NCBI GenBank assembly: GCA_015075105.1
Contig: JABTUZ010000002.1
Span: forward strand, 592,001-656,000
Direction: 5' to 3'
Length of the DNA stretch: 64,000 nucleotides
Origin: Leptospiraceae bacterium
Lineage (GTDB): Bacteria > Spirochaetota > Leptospiria > Leptospirales > Leptospiraceae
The notes under the pieces were generated by a model. That model saw only the letters and a list, made by a program, of their open reading frames with translations. It made no database searches and was not told the origin of the DNA. This document shows positions 25,358 through 33,428 of this stretch, piece by piece; positions within the stretch are counted from its first letter, which is position 1; each line of letters starts with the position of its first letter. The position numbers and the translations under genes are program-made.

Positions 25358-25863
25358 TTTGTCCAAGTTGTACTTCACACAATATTAATGGAGACGATAC
25401 CTGCAACAACTGCGGGCACGATTTAAGAGGAAACGATATTGAGAATCCTGAAACAGAGTTGCAAGAGTCTATCATGCTTGCAAGAATTGATTCACTCTTT
25501 CCTGTTACTCCTGTGTTTTTAAAACCAACAGATACTATTCGATCTGCGGTAAATGAAATGGTCAAGAATGGACAGGGTTGTGTACTGGTTCACGAAGAAA
25601 ATAAGCTCATAGGAATTGTAACCGAAAGAGATATACTGTTTAAAGCTACAGACGATTCTATTGACATAGATAAATTTTCTATCTCTACGATTATGACTAA
25701 AAACCCGGATACATTGAAAGGAGATGCACCGGTTGCTTACGCAATGAATGCTATGTCGGTTGGGGGATTTAGGCACATACCGATTTTGAACTCGGATAAT
25801 AGTTATAGCGTGCTATCTGTGCGACGCTTATTAAAACATCTTGCATCTACGATTAGTAGCTAA
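25354..25863 (+). CDS. CBS-domain pair protein with N-terminal zinc ribbon
   Basis: A 169-residue protein. Residues 1-21 form a zinc ribbon (CPSC at 3-6 and CNNC at 17-20), followed after a linker by two CBS motifs (about 50-105 and 112-165; GQGCVLVHEENKLIGIVTE-RDIL and GGFRHIPILNSDNSY). The CBS part is a paralogue of the upstream gene. The zinc ribbon suggests a nucleic-acid or protein contact added to an adenine-nucleotide sensor; that is inference. The ATG at 25354 has GGAGGG-type sequence (CAGGAGGGAGC) directly upstream and overlaps the previous stop by ATGA. Confidence 0.88.
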   Translation: MICPSCTSHNINGDDTCNNCGHDLRGNDIENPETELQESIMLARIDSLFPVTPVFLKPTDTIRSAVNEMVKNGQGCVLVHEENKLIGIVTERDILFKATDDSIDIDKFSISTIMTKNPDTLKGDAPVAYAMNAMSVGGFRHIPILNSDNSYSVLSVRRLLKHLASTISS

Positions 25864-25900
25864 TTTAAAAAAGTTTAGAATAGAATAGAAGGCAGCCATT

Positions 25901-26566
25901 TTGACCCGCAAGGGATTTTTCTTTATTTTAGTTTTTTCAATTTTTATATCGAGTATTTTAATCGATTTGAATTTTGAGCTATTGTACAAAAAATCCGATA
26001 TATCAAAAAATTACAGAACTGTTAGAGAAGCGACAGTTGCTATAGTTCCGGGGGCTGCAGTTTATGGGAAGACACCTTCACCGGTTTTGCGAGATAGATT
26101 AGAGTCAGCCTTACTTTTATACAAAAACAAAAAAGTTAAAAAAATTCTATTGTCTGGGGATAACGGATCACACTACTACAATGAATTAAAACCTATGTTA
26201 AAATTTATGTTAAATAACAAGGTCAGAAAAGAGGATATTTTTGTAGACCACGCAGGGTTTAGAACATTAGATACGCTCATCCGAGCCAAAATTATTTTTG
26301 AAATAGAAGATGCGATCTTTGTAAGTCAAAAATTTCATCTGCCAAGAGCTATGTTTATATCCAAACAACTTGGGATCAGAATAGCCGGTTATGAGGCAGA
26401 CAGAAGAATTTATACAAGTGAAAAGTACAATCGTATTAGAGAATTTTTAGCTAGGAATCTTGCTTGGATAGACATGAATTTAATGCACACAAATCCCAGA
26501 TTTTTGGGTAAGCCTTATCCTATTTCTGGTAGTGGAGAAAAAACATGGAAGGGATCTATTTTGTAG
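25901..26566 (+). CDS. SanA-like DUF218 membrane protein
   Basis: A 221-residue protein with one N-terminal membrane segment (GFFFILVFSIFISSILI) and a DUF218 domain outside the membrane. AIVPGAAVYGKTPSPVLRDR near residue 47, KKILLSGDNG near 83, and AIFVSQKFHLPRAMFISK near 140 match the SanA branch, linked in enterobacteria to vancomycin exclusion and envelope barrier function. The reaction is not established. It starts at a TTG 37 bases after the CBS gene. It converges on the antiporter gene; the short palindromic repeat and a second hairpin lie between them. Confidence 0.85.
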   Translation: MTRKGFFFILVFSIFISSILIDLNFELLYKKSDISKNYRTVREATVAIVPGAAVYGKTPSPVLRDRLESALLLYKNKKVKKILLSGDNGSHYYNELKPMLKFMLNNKVRKEDIFVDHAGFRTLDTLIRAKIIFEIEDAIFVSQKFHLPRAMFISKQLGIRIAGYEADRRIYTSEKYNRIREFLARNLAWIDMNLMHTNPRFLGKPYPISGSGEKTWKGSIL

Positions 26567-26600
26567 ATCAAAATCTTTCTACAAACTCCCAAAAGCCGAT

Positions 26601-26654
26601 AAATGGCGTACCTGTAAAAAGCCCTGAAAGGGGTTTTGCAGTAGCGTCATAAAT
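26601..26654. repeat. palindromic intergenic repeat, short copy 3
   Basis: 54 bases forming one imperfect hairpin: ATGGCGTACCTGTAAAAAGC pairs with the complement of the right arm GGGGTTTTGCAGTAGCGTCAT around TGAA. The right arm is nearly identical to the end of 24718-24837. The central part of the long copies is missing, as if deleted. It lies between the convergent SanA-like and antiporter genes. Confidence 0.6.
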
Positions 26655-26671
26655 GAAAAATTACAGAATAA

Positions 26672-26703
26672 GCCCTGCCCCTATACAAATATAAGAGCAG
26701 GGC
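26672..26703 (-). terminator. hairpin after the antiporter gene
   Basis: GCCCTGC at 26672-26678 pairs perfectly with GCAGGGC at 26697-26703, 6 bases past the minus-strand stop at 26710. The T-run after the hairpin is poor, so termination could be partial. It is a GC-rich stem in an AT-rich setting. Confidence 0.55.
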
Positions 26704-26709
26704 AAAAAA

Positions 26710-28176
26710 TTAAACGAAGAAAATAAATGTGATAACTACAAATAGTGGAATGAGTATTCCAAAAGAGTACAGTATATACCCACCAAAACTTGGCATATTT
26801 ACTTTATTTTCTTCTGCAACTGACTTCACCATGAAGTTAGGCGCATTCCCTATGTAGGTATTTGCTCCCATAAATACAGCACCCACAGAAATAGCTTTTA
26901 GTAGTCTTTCCCATTCAGGGTTTGCTAAGATTTGAGTTACACCTGTAGCACCCGTAAGCCCTTTAGCAAGGCTTAAAAAAGTCAGATAAGTAGGTGCGTT
27001 GTCCAACACTGATGAGAAAGCTCCGGCAGCCCAGAAAAATTGCCAAGGCTTGGTTACTCCAAGTGACTTCCCGTTTGCCTCGAGTAAAATTAGTGCCGGG
27101 ATCATAGTTAGGAAAATTCCAATAAACAAATAAGCGACCTCGATAATCGGATTAAGGGTAAACTTATTGTATTCTCTAAGTTTTGGACTTGAAGTAACCT
27201 TGGAAAGTAGTATAAGTAATATCATTACACCTTCTCTGATAAATGCAAGAAAAGGATTTTGTTTTATTGCAGGGATATAGTTTTCATTGATAAATGCAAC
27301 AGACAATACAATTCCGAATAACCATATAAAATTGACTTGTCCATTTAAAGAAATAGGCTCTGCATTGGATTTATCTTTTTTAATATCTGTCTTTAATTCT
27401 TTTTTGTATTGGATCGTATCCCAGACAAAATATATACTCAAAAGAACAACTATAGATAAAATCATCTCAGGAAATAAACTGAACGTCCATGTAAACGGCA
27501 CTCCCTGTAAATATCCTAAGAAAAGTGGAGGGTCTCCGAGTGGGGTGAGCGAGCCTCCAATATTCGATACCAAAAATATAAAAAATACTACCGTATGGAC
27601 TACGTGTTTTCTTTCGGAGTTAGTTTTCAAGACCGGTCGAATGAGTAGCATGGATGCACCTGTAGTTCCTATAAAGGAAGCAAGAAATGCACCGAGTAGT
27701 AAAAAAAGAGAATTGTTCAATGGAGTTGCTTCTATATCTCCTTTTAAAACAATTCCACCTGAAATATAAAATAACGCCCCAAGTAAAATAATAAAAGGCA
27801 CGTATTCAAATACTAAGGTGTGGAAAATTGTATGCCCCCAGTGGTTAGCAATAAGAATCCCAAAAGAAATTCCACCAAGTGCGAGTGCGATAATCAATTT
27901 GTTGTTATTATTTTCCCACCAGTGTGCAGTTACGTGAGAAGCAATCGGTAGAATCGCAATAGATAGTAAAATCGCAACAAAAGGAATGACCGACCAATAA
28001 GGAAGGGTGTCCCCTTTGTGGTGATCTGTTTCTGCCTTGACTTCTTTAGCTTCTACTGTAGTAGTTTCCTTAGTAGGGACAGGGGATTTTGTATCTTCTG
28101 CAAATAAACCTAAGGTTAAAGAAAAACAAAACCCGGTGATAAAAACTAGATAAAGTATCTTAGAGAAAAATTTCAT
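26710..28176 (-). CDS. nhaD: NhaD-type sodium:proton antiporter
   Basis: A 488-residue inner-membrane protein of the ion-transporter superfamily, NhaD type. After an unusual leader with signal peptide (MKFFSKILYLVFITGFCFSL) and a Thr/Glu/Lys-rich linker to residue 55, about 12 hydrophobic segments follow. Recognisable blocks are GGSLTPLGDPPLFLGYLQGV near residue 205, FSSVLDNAPTYLTFLSLA near 390, and FMGANTYIGNAPNFMVKSVAEE near 445, the conserved NhaD substrate-path motifs. It would exchange Na+ or Li+ for protons. The His-rich AETDHHKGD segment after the linker is odd. The substrate is inferred from family. The gene appears monocistronic, with a terminator-like hairpin downstream. Confidence 0.85.
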   Translation of the reverse strand: MKFFSKILYLVFITGFCFSLTLGLFAEDTKSPVPTKETTTVEAKEVKAETDHHKGDTLPYWSVIPFVAILLSIAILPIASHVTAHWWENNNNKLIIALALGGISFGILIANHWGHTIFHTLVFEYVPFIILLGALFYISGGIVLKGDIEATPLNNSLFLLLGAFLASFIGTTGASMLLIRPVLKTNSERKHVVHTVVFFIFLVSNIGGSLTPLGDPPLFLGYLQGVPFTWTFSLFPEMILSIVVLLSIYFVWDTIQYKKELKTDIKKDKSNAEPISLNGQVNFIWLFGIVLSVAFINENYIPAIKQNPFLAFIREGVMILLILLSKVTSSPKLREYNKFTLNPIIEVAYLFIGIFLTMIPALILLEANGKSLGVTKPWQFFWAAGAFSSVLDNAPTYLTFLSLAKGLTGATGVTQILANPEWERLLKAISVGAVFMGANTYIGNAPNFMVKSVAEENKVNMPSFGGYILYSFGILIPLFVVITFIFFV

Positions 28177-28311
28177 ACGACCTCTTATTTAAAAATTTAA
28201 GACATCTTCTCACGATCCCTTTAGAGTTACAAATGCTTTTTTAGGCAGATATCGAAAAAGTTAGGTGGCACGCCAAGGCGGGCAAAACTATTTTGGTACA
28301 AACGAAAAATT

Positions 28312-30153
28312 TTACTTTGCAGCCAAGTCTATTTTTTCTCGAACACGAATTACGTCGTAAGCGAAGTATTCACCCATTTTCCCTTTTAAATTCAAAGGCC
28401 CTTTTTTTTCTGCATCAATAAAATCTTTTACGACTTCATAAGTAGATTCACTAATCAAGACACCATTAGTTTTAGAATTACTCTCTAATCTTTGTCCGAC
28501 ATTTACAGTATCACCAATGACTGTGAAGTCTTTGCGATGAGTCTTACTTCCTATATCACCAATGTACAATTTTCCATAATTGATTCCAATTCGTATTTGA
28601 ATCGGAACTTTCTGGTTGAGGTTAAATTCCTTTAGTGCCTCGACCATTTCAAGCCCTGATTTAACAGCTTGATAGGAGCCGTCTTTATCACTGAATATTG
28701 CCATTATCGCATCACCAATAAACTTGTCTATGATAGCGTTGTTCCTTTTTAGCACGGTGCACATTAGATCAAAATAATCGTTCAATAAATTGATCAGATC
28801 TACCGGCTCTAGCATTTCACAAGTAGAAGTAAATTTTACTATATCCGAAAACAAGACAGTTGCATATATTTCTTTAGCCCGCATACTACTTGAACTTATA
28901 TTGTGCAGGGATTGTTGTTTTGCAGAAGCCAAGGCTACATCGGAAACATAAAATTTCAGAATTTCTCTTTCTCTATCAATTCTTTTCTCTGCCAAAACCT
29001 TTTCTATAACTACGAGTAATTTTTCGATTGGGAAAGGTTTTGTCAGGTAGGCTTTTACACCGGCTCCTGTACTTTTCCTTTTGTCAACAGTTGAGTCTCT
29101 TGACGTGAGCATGATAACAGGTATATCTTTTAGCGCATCTTCTCTTCGGAGAGCAGTACAAAATTCCCAGCCATTCATCACAGGCATATCGTAGTCGCTT
29201 GTTATTAAGTCCGGATTAATTTCTCTTGCTTTAGCAAGACCATCCATTCCATTCACTGCGGTAAATACACGAAAGCCTTGTTGTTTCAACCCTTGGTACA
29301 GCATTGACGAAACAATACTACTGTCATCGACTACTAAAATTTTCTCGCGCACAGAGCGGGCATTTTTTTGTAATAGATTTTGAATTCTGGAAACTAACTC
29401 ATCGTTGTTGATTGGCTTTGTTAGATAATCGTTTGCACCAGCTTCAAACCCTCGGTCAATGTCTAAGTTTGAATCTAAGGACGATAAAATCATTACAGGT
29501 ATGTGCTCTAAGTGGGTTGAATTTTTGATTGCCTTACAGAACTCGTACCCATCCATTTCAGGCATTTCGATATCGCTTATGATTATATCCGGTTTACACT
29601 TCTTTAAAAATTCCAAACCTTCCCAACCATTGTAGGCGTTCATTATTCGAAAATTATTTGCTGAAAGAACCTCGTCAATCATTTGGTGTATAATCTTACT
29701 GTCGTCTACGAGAAGTACGTATTTTTTTTCTGAAACAGCTTTATCAATTTTCATTATAAGCTCTTCTCTCCAAATTGGGAAATAAACAAAATGAAGTTTA
29801 GGATCAAAGTCAAAAATAGAATCGTCGTTGTCGTCTGTGTCTTTCTCTGAGCCTATCAGCGACAAAGATAGAATAGGTGTATCTGTAAAATTAATATCTA
29901 CGCGAAGTTTTTCATAGATTTTTTGAGAAGTAGGGTTTGTTTTTATATCTACAATCAAAAAGAAATCGACTGAATTTTCTTGAGTATAGCGATGAAATTT
30001 TTCATAATCGGAAAAATAGGTGATCTGATCTAAGGAGAGTGAATTTGCGATAACATCTAAATAACTGTTTCCTTCAAACGGAGAACAAAGTAGCTCGGTA
30101 AAATAATGGATATAGTTTTCATCTTCGGAAAAGAAAGCGATATTTTTATTCAA
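28312..30153 (-). CDS. receiver-receiver-adenylate/guanylate cyclase
   Basis: A 613-residue signalling protein. The first 125 residues look like a degenerate receiver. Two full receivers follow: VLLVDDSKIIHQMI...DIIISDIEMPEMDGYEF (about 135-250) and ILVVDDSSIVSSML...LITSDYDMPVMNGWEF (about 265-380), each with the phosphoacceptor Asp and the later Lys (YLTKP). A class III cyclase domain (about 425-600) has metal Asp residues in FSDIVKF and IGDAIMAIF, the substrate Lys in IDKFIGD, and DFTVIGDTVNVGQRLE carrying the Asp, Asn and Arg of the active site. It should make cAMP or cGMP; the Lys/Asp pair favours ATP. I chose the TTG at 30153 because AGAGG lies 7 bases upstream; ATG 30192 would overlap cheA by 47 bases. 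It is the last gene of the che operon. Confidence 0.88.
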   Translation of the reverse strand: MNKNIAFFSEDENYIHYFTELLCSPFEGNSYLDVIANSLSLDQITYFSDYEKFHRYTQENSVDFFLIVDIKTNPTSQKIYEKLRVDINFTDTPILSLSLIGSEKDTDDNDDSIFDFDPKLHFVYFPIWREELIMKIDKAVSEKKYVLLVDDSKIIHQMIDEVLSANNFRIMNAYNGWEGLEFLKKCKPDIIISDIEMPEMDGYEFCKAIKNSTHLEHIPVMILSSLDSNLDIDRGFEAGANDYLTKPINNDELVSRIQNLLQKNARSVREKILVVDDSSIVSSMLYQGLKQQGFRVFTAVNGMDGLAKAREINPDLITSDYDMPVMNGWEFCTALRREDALKDIPVIMLTSRDSTVDKRKSTGAGVKAYLTKPFPIEKLLVVIEKVLAEKRIDREREILKFYVSDVALASAKQQSLHNISSSSMRAKEIYATVLFSDIVKFTSTCEMLEPVDLINLLNDYFDLMCTVLKRNNAIIDKFIGDAIMAIFSDKDGSYQAVKSGLEMVEALKEFNLNQKVPIQIRIGINYGKLYIGDIGSKTHRKDFTVIGDTVNVGQRLESNSKTNGVLISESTYEVVKDFIDAEKKGPLNLKGKMGEYFAYDVIRVREKIDLAAK

Positions 30154-32377
30154 TGTTTTTCCTCTGATAAAAATATTGTTGGATGAGTTCATTTGGCTCT
30201 ATGATAAATCCTACACTTCCGTCTCCCATAATCGTTCCACTTTTTAATCCAGGAACTTCTTTGAATCTATTCCGAAAACTTTTTGACACTACTTTTTGTT
30301 TGTGTAAAATTTCATCTACTATGATTCCATAATAACTATTTTCATATTCAATGACCAAGATGATAGCTTGCTCGGGGTTTTTTATATAGTCTGAAATTTC
30401 GTAGTATTCTCCGAGACTGACGATTGGAGTAGTTCGATTTTCAAAGAATATATATGACCCTTCACTTCCGATTGTAAACTGAAAAGAATTTAATTTTGGG
30501 ATGAGTGTATATAAAATTTTATTTACTGGAAAAATAAATTTGCTTCTTCCCACACAGGTCACAAGCCCTTCTATAATGGAAGAAGAAAGAGGCAATTTAA
30601 TACTCATAGTTGTCCCTATATTCATCGTTGAAGAGAGGCTGATATTTCCACCGAGTTGTTCAATTGTTGTACGCACAACATCCATTCCAACACCTCGTCC
30701 AGAAATTTCAGTGATCTCATCCGAGGTAGAAAATCCCGGCATAAAGATAAGGTTGTAAATCTGGCTATCAGTAAGCTCTTGATTATTTGTAATAATTTTT
30801 TTTTCAATCGCTTTTGAAAGAATTTTTTCTTGGTTTAGCCCTGCCCCATTGTCTCGAACTTCAATACTTACGTTATCAGCAATATTTTCTACTTTCAAAC
30901 TAATAGTCCCGAATTCTGATTTTCCTTTTTTTAGTCGATCTGCCGAGCTTTCAATACCGTGGTCAATACAGTTTCTGATAATGTGCGATAAAGGAGAGTG
31001 GATTTGGTCAATCAATGTCTTATCAATTTCAACTTCACTTCCAATTGTTTCAAATTGAATTTTTTTATTTAGCTTCTGACTCAAATCTCTTACAGTTCTG
31101 GAGAGTTTGTTAAAAATACTCCCGATTGGAAACATTTTCATTTTTAAAATATTTTTTTGTAACTGCTCTATAGTAAGCTCCATTTGGTCGAGTTTTTCGG
31201 CAGTACTTTTATCTTGGTTATTATTAGAAATGGCTACTTGCTTTACAAGAGACAAAGCGATGGTCAATTCTCCAACCATCTCTTCTGCATCTTCAATTTT
31301 TTTTTGAGGAACACGAATTGTATCTGTCAAAAGTATTTCTGTTGTTTTGTTTAACTGGTTTGCATTGTCCGTATCCGTTTGATCTGTTTTAATATGAGAA
31401 ACAGCTCCACCCGATAAAACAGTTTGTAGTTGTTGAAGGGGTTCTACAATATCAACATTTTCAAAAATAGCATCGGGAATTTCTTTTGTAAGAACTTTTA
31501 GTTTGAGACTGATATTTTTAATCATTTTTTTTATAGTCTCTAAAACGGATAAGAACAAAGAAATTTTTTCACTATCGATTAGGATGAGCTTACTTCTGCA
31601 TTTTCCCAAGAGAGTTTCAAATGCGTGGCTCAATGTTTGTATATCAGAGAGTTTCAGAAAACCGGAGTCACCTTTGAGAGTGTGTATTCCTCGAAAAATT
31701 TCGTTGATAACCGATTCATTTTGAGGACTATTTTCAAGAATGAGCATATTGTCTTCAACAGCACTTAATATTTCGCTGGAGCTGGTAAGAAAATCATTAA
31801 GTAGATCTTTTTCTTCGATTTTAATATTTTCATAAGAGTTTTGAACGTTCTCTATATTTTGCAGAGCGATTGCAACTTCTGTAACCTTGTCCAAGCCTTC
31901 CTTATTTTTAAATTCATGAAATGTTCCAATGCTATGTTTTACACCATCTTTCCATACCGTGTTTAAAAGAGATTGAAATTTTTGAGTCATCTGATGAATT
32001 GTTTGCAGTTCTGAAATAACCATAGACTCATTTTCCTTTAGATACTCACTTGGCATATCATCCAATTGAGAAAAAAATTCTTCGATTTTGCTTATTATTT
32101 CAAAAACAAATTTGAAAGAATCAGGAGGTGCTTCCTTCAAGTGTACAGATTGAATGAATTCTGCACAAATGGAATAAGCGTTTCTAAATACGGCAAGATC
32201 ATCAATCGTAAATTTACGATTCAAATGAGAGAGAAGAGTAAAAAGGTGGATGCAATTCAATGCCTCAAGATTTTCTGTATCAAAAAGAGCAAGGCTTGCA
32301 TTCAAATCACTTCGGATTGAAACTGTTTGTTGCAATGTGTCTAAAAATTTATGCTTTGTAGTTTCAGAGAGTTCCAT
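30146..32377 (-). CDS. cheA: chemotaxis histidine kinase CheA
   Basis: A 743-residue CheA. The P1 phosphotransfer domain holds GIHTLKGDSGFL with the phosphorylated His near residue 232. P3 dimerisation begins near 355 (EDAEEMVGELTIALSLVKQ). The P4 ATPase has HIIRNCIDHGIESSADRLKK, VEVRDNG-like and GRGVGMDVVRTTIEQLGG, and a P5 CheW-like domain ends the protein (LPLSSSIIEGLVTCVGRSKF onward). About 200 residues precede P1, where most CheA proteins start directly with P1; this N-terminal part is helical and unassigned. The start is uncertain (ATG 32377 or TTG 32386), and neither has a clear ribosome binding site. It lies between cheB and the cyclase gene and phosphorylates CheB and probably the cyclase receivers. 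Confidence 0.93.
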   Translation of the reverse strand: MELSETTKHKFLDTLQQTVSIRSDLNASLALFDTENLEALNCIHLFTLLSHLNRKFTIDDLAVFRNAYSICAEFIQSVHLKEAPPDSFKFVFEIISKIEEFFSQLDDMPSEYLKENESMVISELQTIHQMTQKFQSLLNTVWKDGVKHSIGTFHEFKNKEGLDKVTEVAIALQNIENVQNSYENIKIEEKDLLNDFLTSSSEILSAVEDNMLILENSPQNESVINEIFRGIHTLKGDSGFLKLSDIQTLSHAFETLLGKCRSKLILIDSEKISLFLSVLETIKKMIKNISLKLKVLTKEIPDAIFENVDIVEPLQQLQTVLSGGAVSHIKTDQTDTDNANQLNKTTEILLTDTIRVPQKKIEDAEEMVGELTIALSLVKQVAISNNNQDKSTAEKLDQMELTIEQLQKNILKMKMFPIGSIFNKLSRTVRDLSQKLNKKIQFETIGSEVEIDKTLIDQIHSPLSHIIRNCIDHGIESSADRLKKGKSEFGTISLKVENIADNVSIEVRDNGAGLNQEKILSKAIEKKIITNNQELTDSQIYNLIFMPGFSTSDEITEISGRGVGMDVVRTTIEQLGGNISLSSTMNIGTTMSIKLPLSSSIIEGLVTCVGRSKFIFPVNKILYTLIPKLNSFQFTIGSEGSYIFFENRTTPIVSLGEYYEISDYIKNPEQAIILVIEYENSYYGIIVDEILHKQKVVSKSFRNRFKEVPGLKSGTIMGDGSVGFIIEPNELIQQYFYQRKNIE

Positions 32378-32390
32378 TGATTGCAAGTGT

Positions 32391-33428
32391 TTACATTTTA
32401 CCCAAAATTTTTAATAGCCGAATGGGAATCTCTTCTATGTCTTCAATGTAATCGACTGCATTTTTTTTAATGGCACTTGCAGGCATCCCAAAAACAGCGC
32501 AAGACTTCTCACTTTGAGCAATTGTTAGAGATCCACTATCCTTCATCTTTAACAGACCTTCAGCTCCATCTGATCCCATACCGGTAAGGATTACGCCTAT
32601 CGCATCTTTTCCGGCAGTTTGTGCCACAGAGAGAAACATTACATCTACACTTGGTCTAAAACGATTTACTTTTGGACTCATTTTTGTTGTGACCTTGTAT
32701 TTTAATCCATCCTTTTGTAAAATAAGATGATAGTTCCCGGGCGCAATCAAAGCAAGACCGTGTTGAAGTACGTCACCCGATTCTGCTTCGCGGACTTCAA
32801 GATACTTGCATAAGTCGTTTAATCGCTTTGCATAGGTAGTGGTGAAACCCTCTGGCATGTGTTGTGTAATTATGATTGGAGGAGTGCCTTCAGGAAGGTG
32901 CTCTAAAATATATCGAATTACCTCTGTCCCGCCTGTAGAAGATCCGATTGCAATAATTTTTTCTGCGGGACGAATGTTTGATAGTGATGTAATCTGTTTG
33001 ACTGTTTCTGGGTTTGCTTTAATAATCTGAATTTTTGCACCGTTGATTCCTCGAATTTTATTTACTAATATAGTTGAAATAGACGGGATTGCATTTGCGA
33101 GATCGTGCACTGGTTTTGGAACTACTTCTAATGCTCCTAGCTCCAATGCTTTTAAACTTGTTTCACATTCTCCATCTACGAGTGAGCTGAATACTAAAAT
33201 CGGTACCGGGTGGAACTCCATCAAAACTGTGATAAATTCAAGCCCGTTCATTCGAGGCATTTCCAAATCTAAGGTAATCACATCTGGTTTTAGTTCAACT
33301 ATTTTGTCGCGAGCATCGTAAGGATCGACTGCAGTTCCTACGACTTCTATGTCTGAAAATTTTTTTAGATTCTGATGTAATAAACTTCTTACGATCGCAG
33401 AGTCATCTACAATCAAGACTTTGATCAT
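32391..33428 (-). CDS. cheB: chemotaxis response regulator protein-glutamate methylesterase
   Basis: A 345-residue CheB. It has an N-terminal receiver ([14 protein letters not shown], phosphoacceptor Asp54 in [13 protein letters not shown]) and a C-terminal methylesterase with the catalytic triad Ser164 (IGSSTGGTE), His190 (ITQHMPEG) and Asp287 ([11 protein letters not shown]). It removes methyl groups from chemoreceptors and may deamidate Gln residues. The ATG overlaps the chemoreceptor stop as ATGA. No cheR methyltransferase gene lies in the window, so the opposing activity must come from elsewhere. Confidence 0.96.
   Translation of the reverse strand: MIKVLIVDDSAIVRSLLHQNLKKFSDIEVVGTAVDPYDARDKIVELKPDVITLDLEMPRMNGLEFITVLMEFHPVPILVFSSLVDGECETSLKALELGALEVVPKPVHDLANAIPSISTILVNKIRGINGAKIQIIKANPETVKQITSLSNIRPAEKIIAIGSSTGGTEVIRYILEHLPEGTPPIIITQHMPEGFTTTYAKRLNDLCKYLEVREAESGDVLQHGLALIAPGNYHLILQKDGLKYKVTTKMSPKVNRFRPSVDVMFLSVAQTAGKDAIGVILTGMGSDGAEGLLKMKDSGSLTIAQSEKSCAVFGMPASAIKKNAVDYIEDIEEIPIRLLKILGKM

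Noticed and set aside
26595-26602. Exact GCCGATAA sigma-28 -10 element on the plus strand
   Set aside because: No TAAA-type -35 at the right spacing and no plus-strand gene follows; it lies at the edge of the palindromic repeat before a convergent gene.
27287-27769. 160-codon plus-strand open frame inside the NhaD-type gene
   Set aside because: Antisense shadow of membrane-helix coding sequence, with no start signal and no recognised product.
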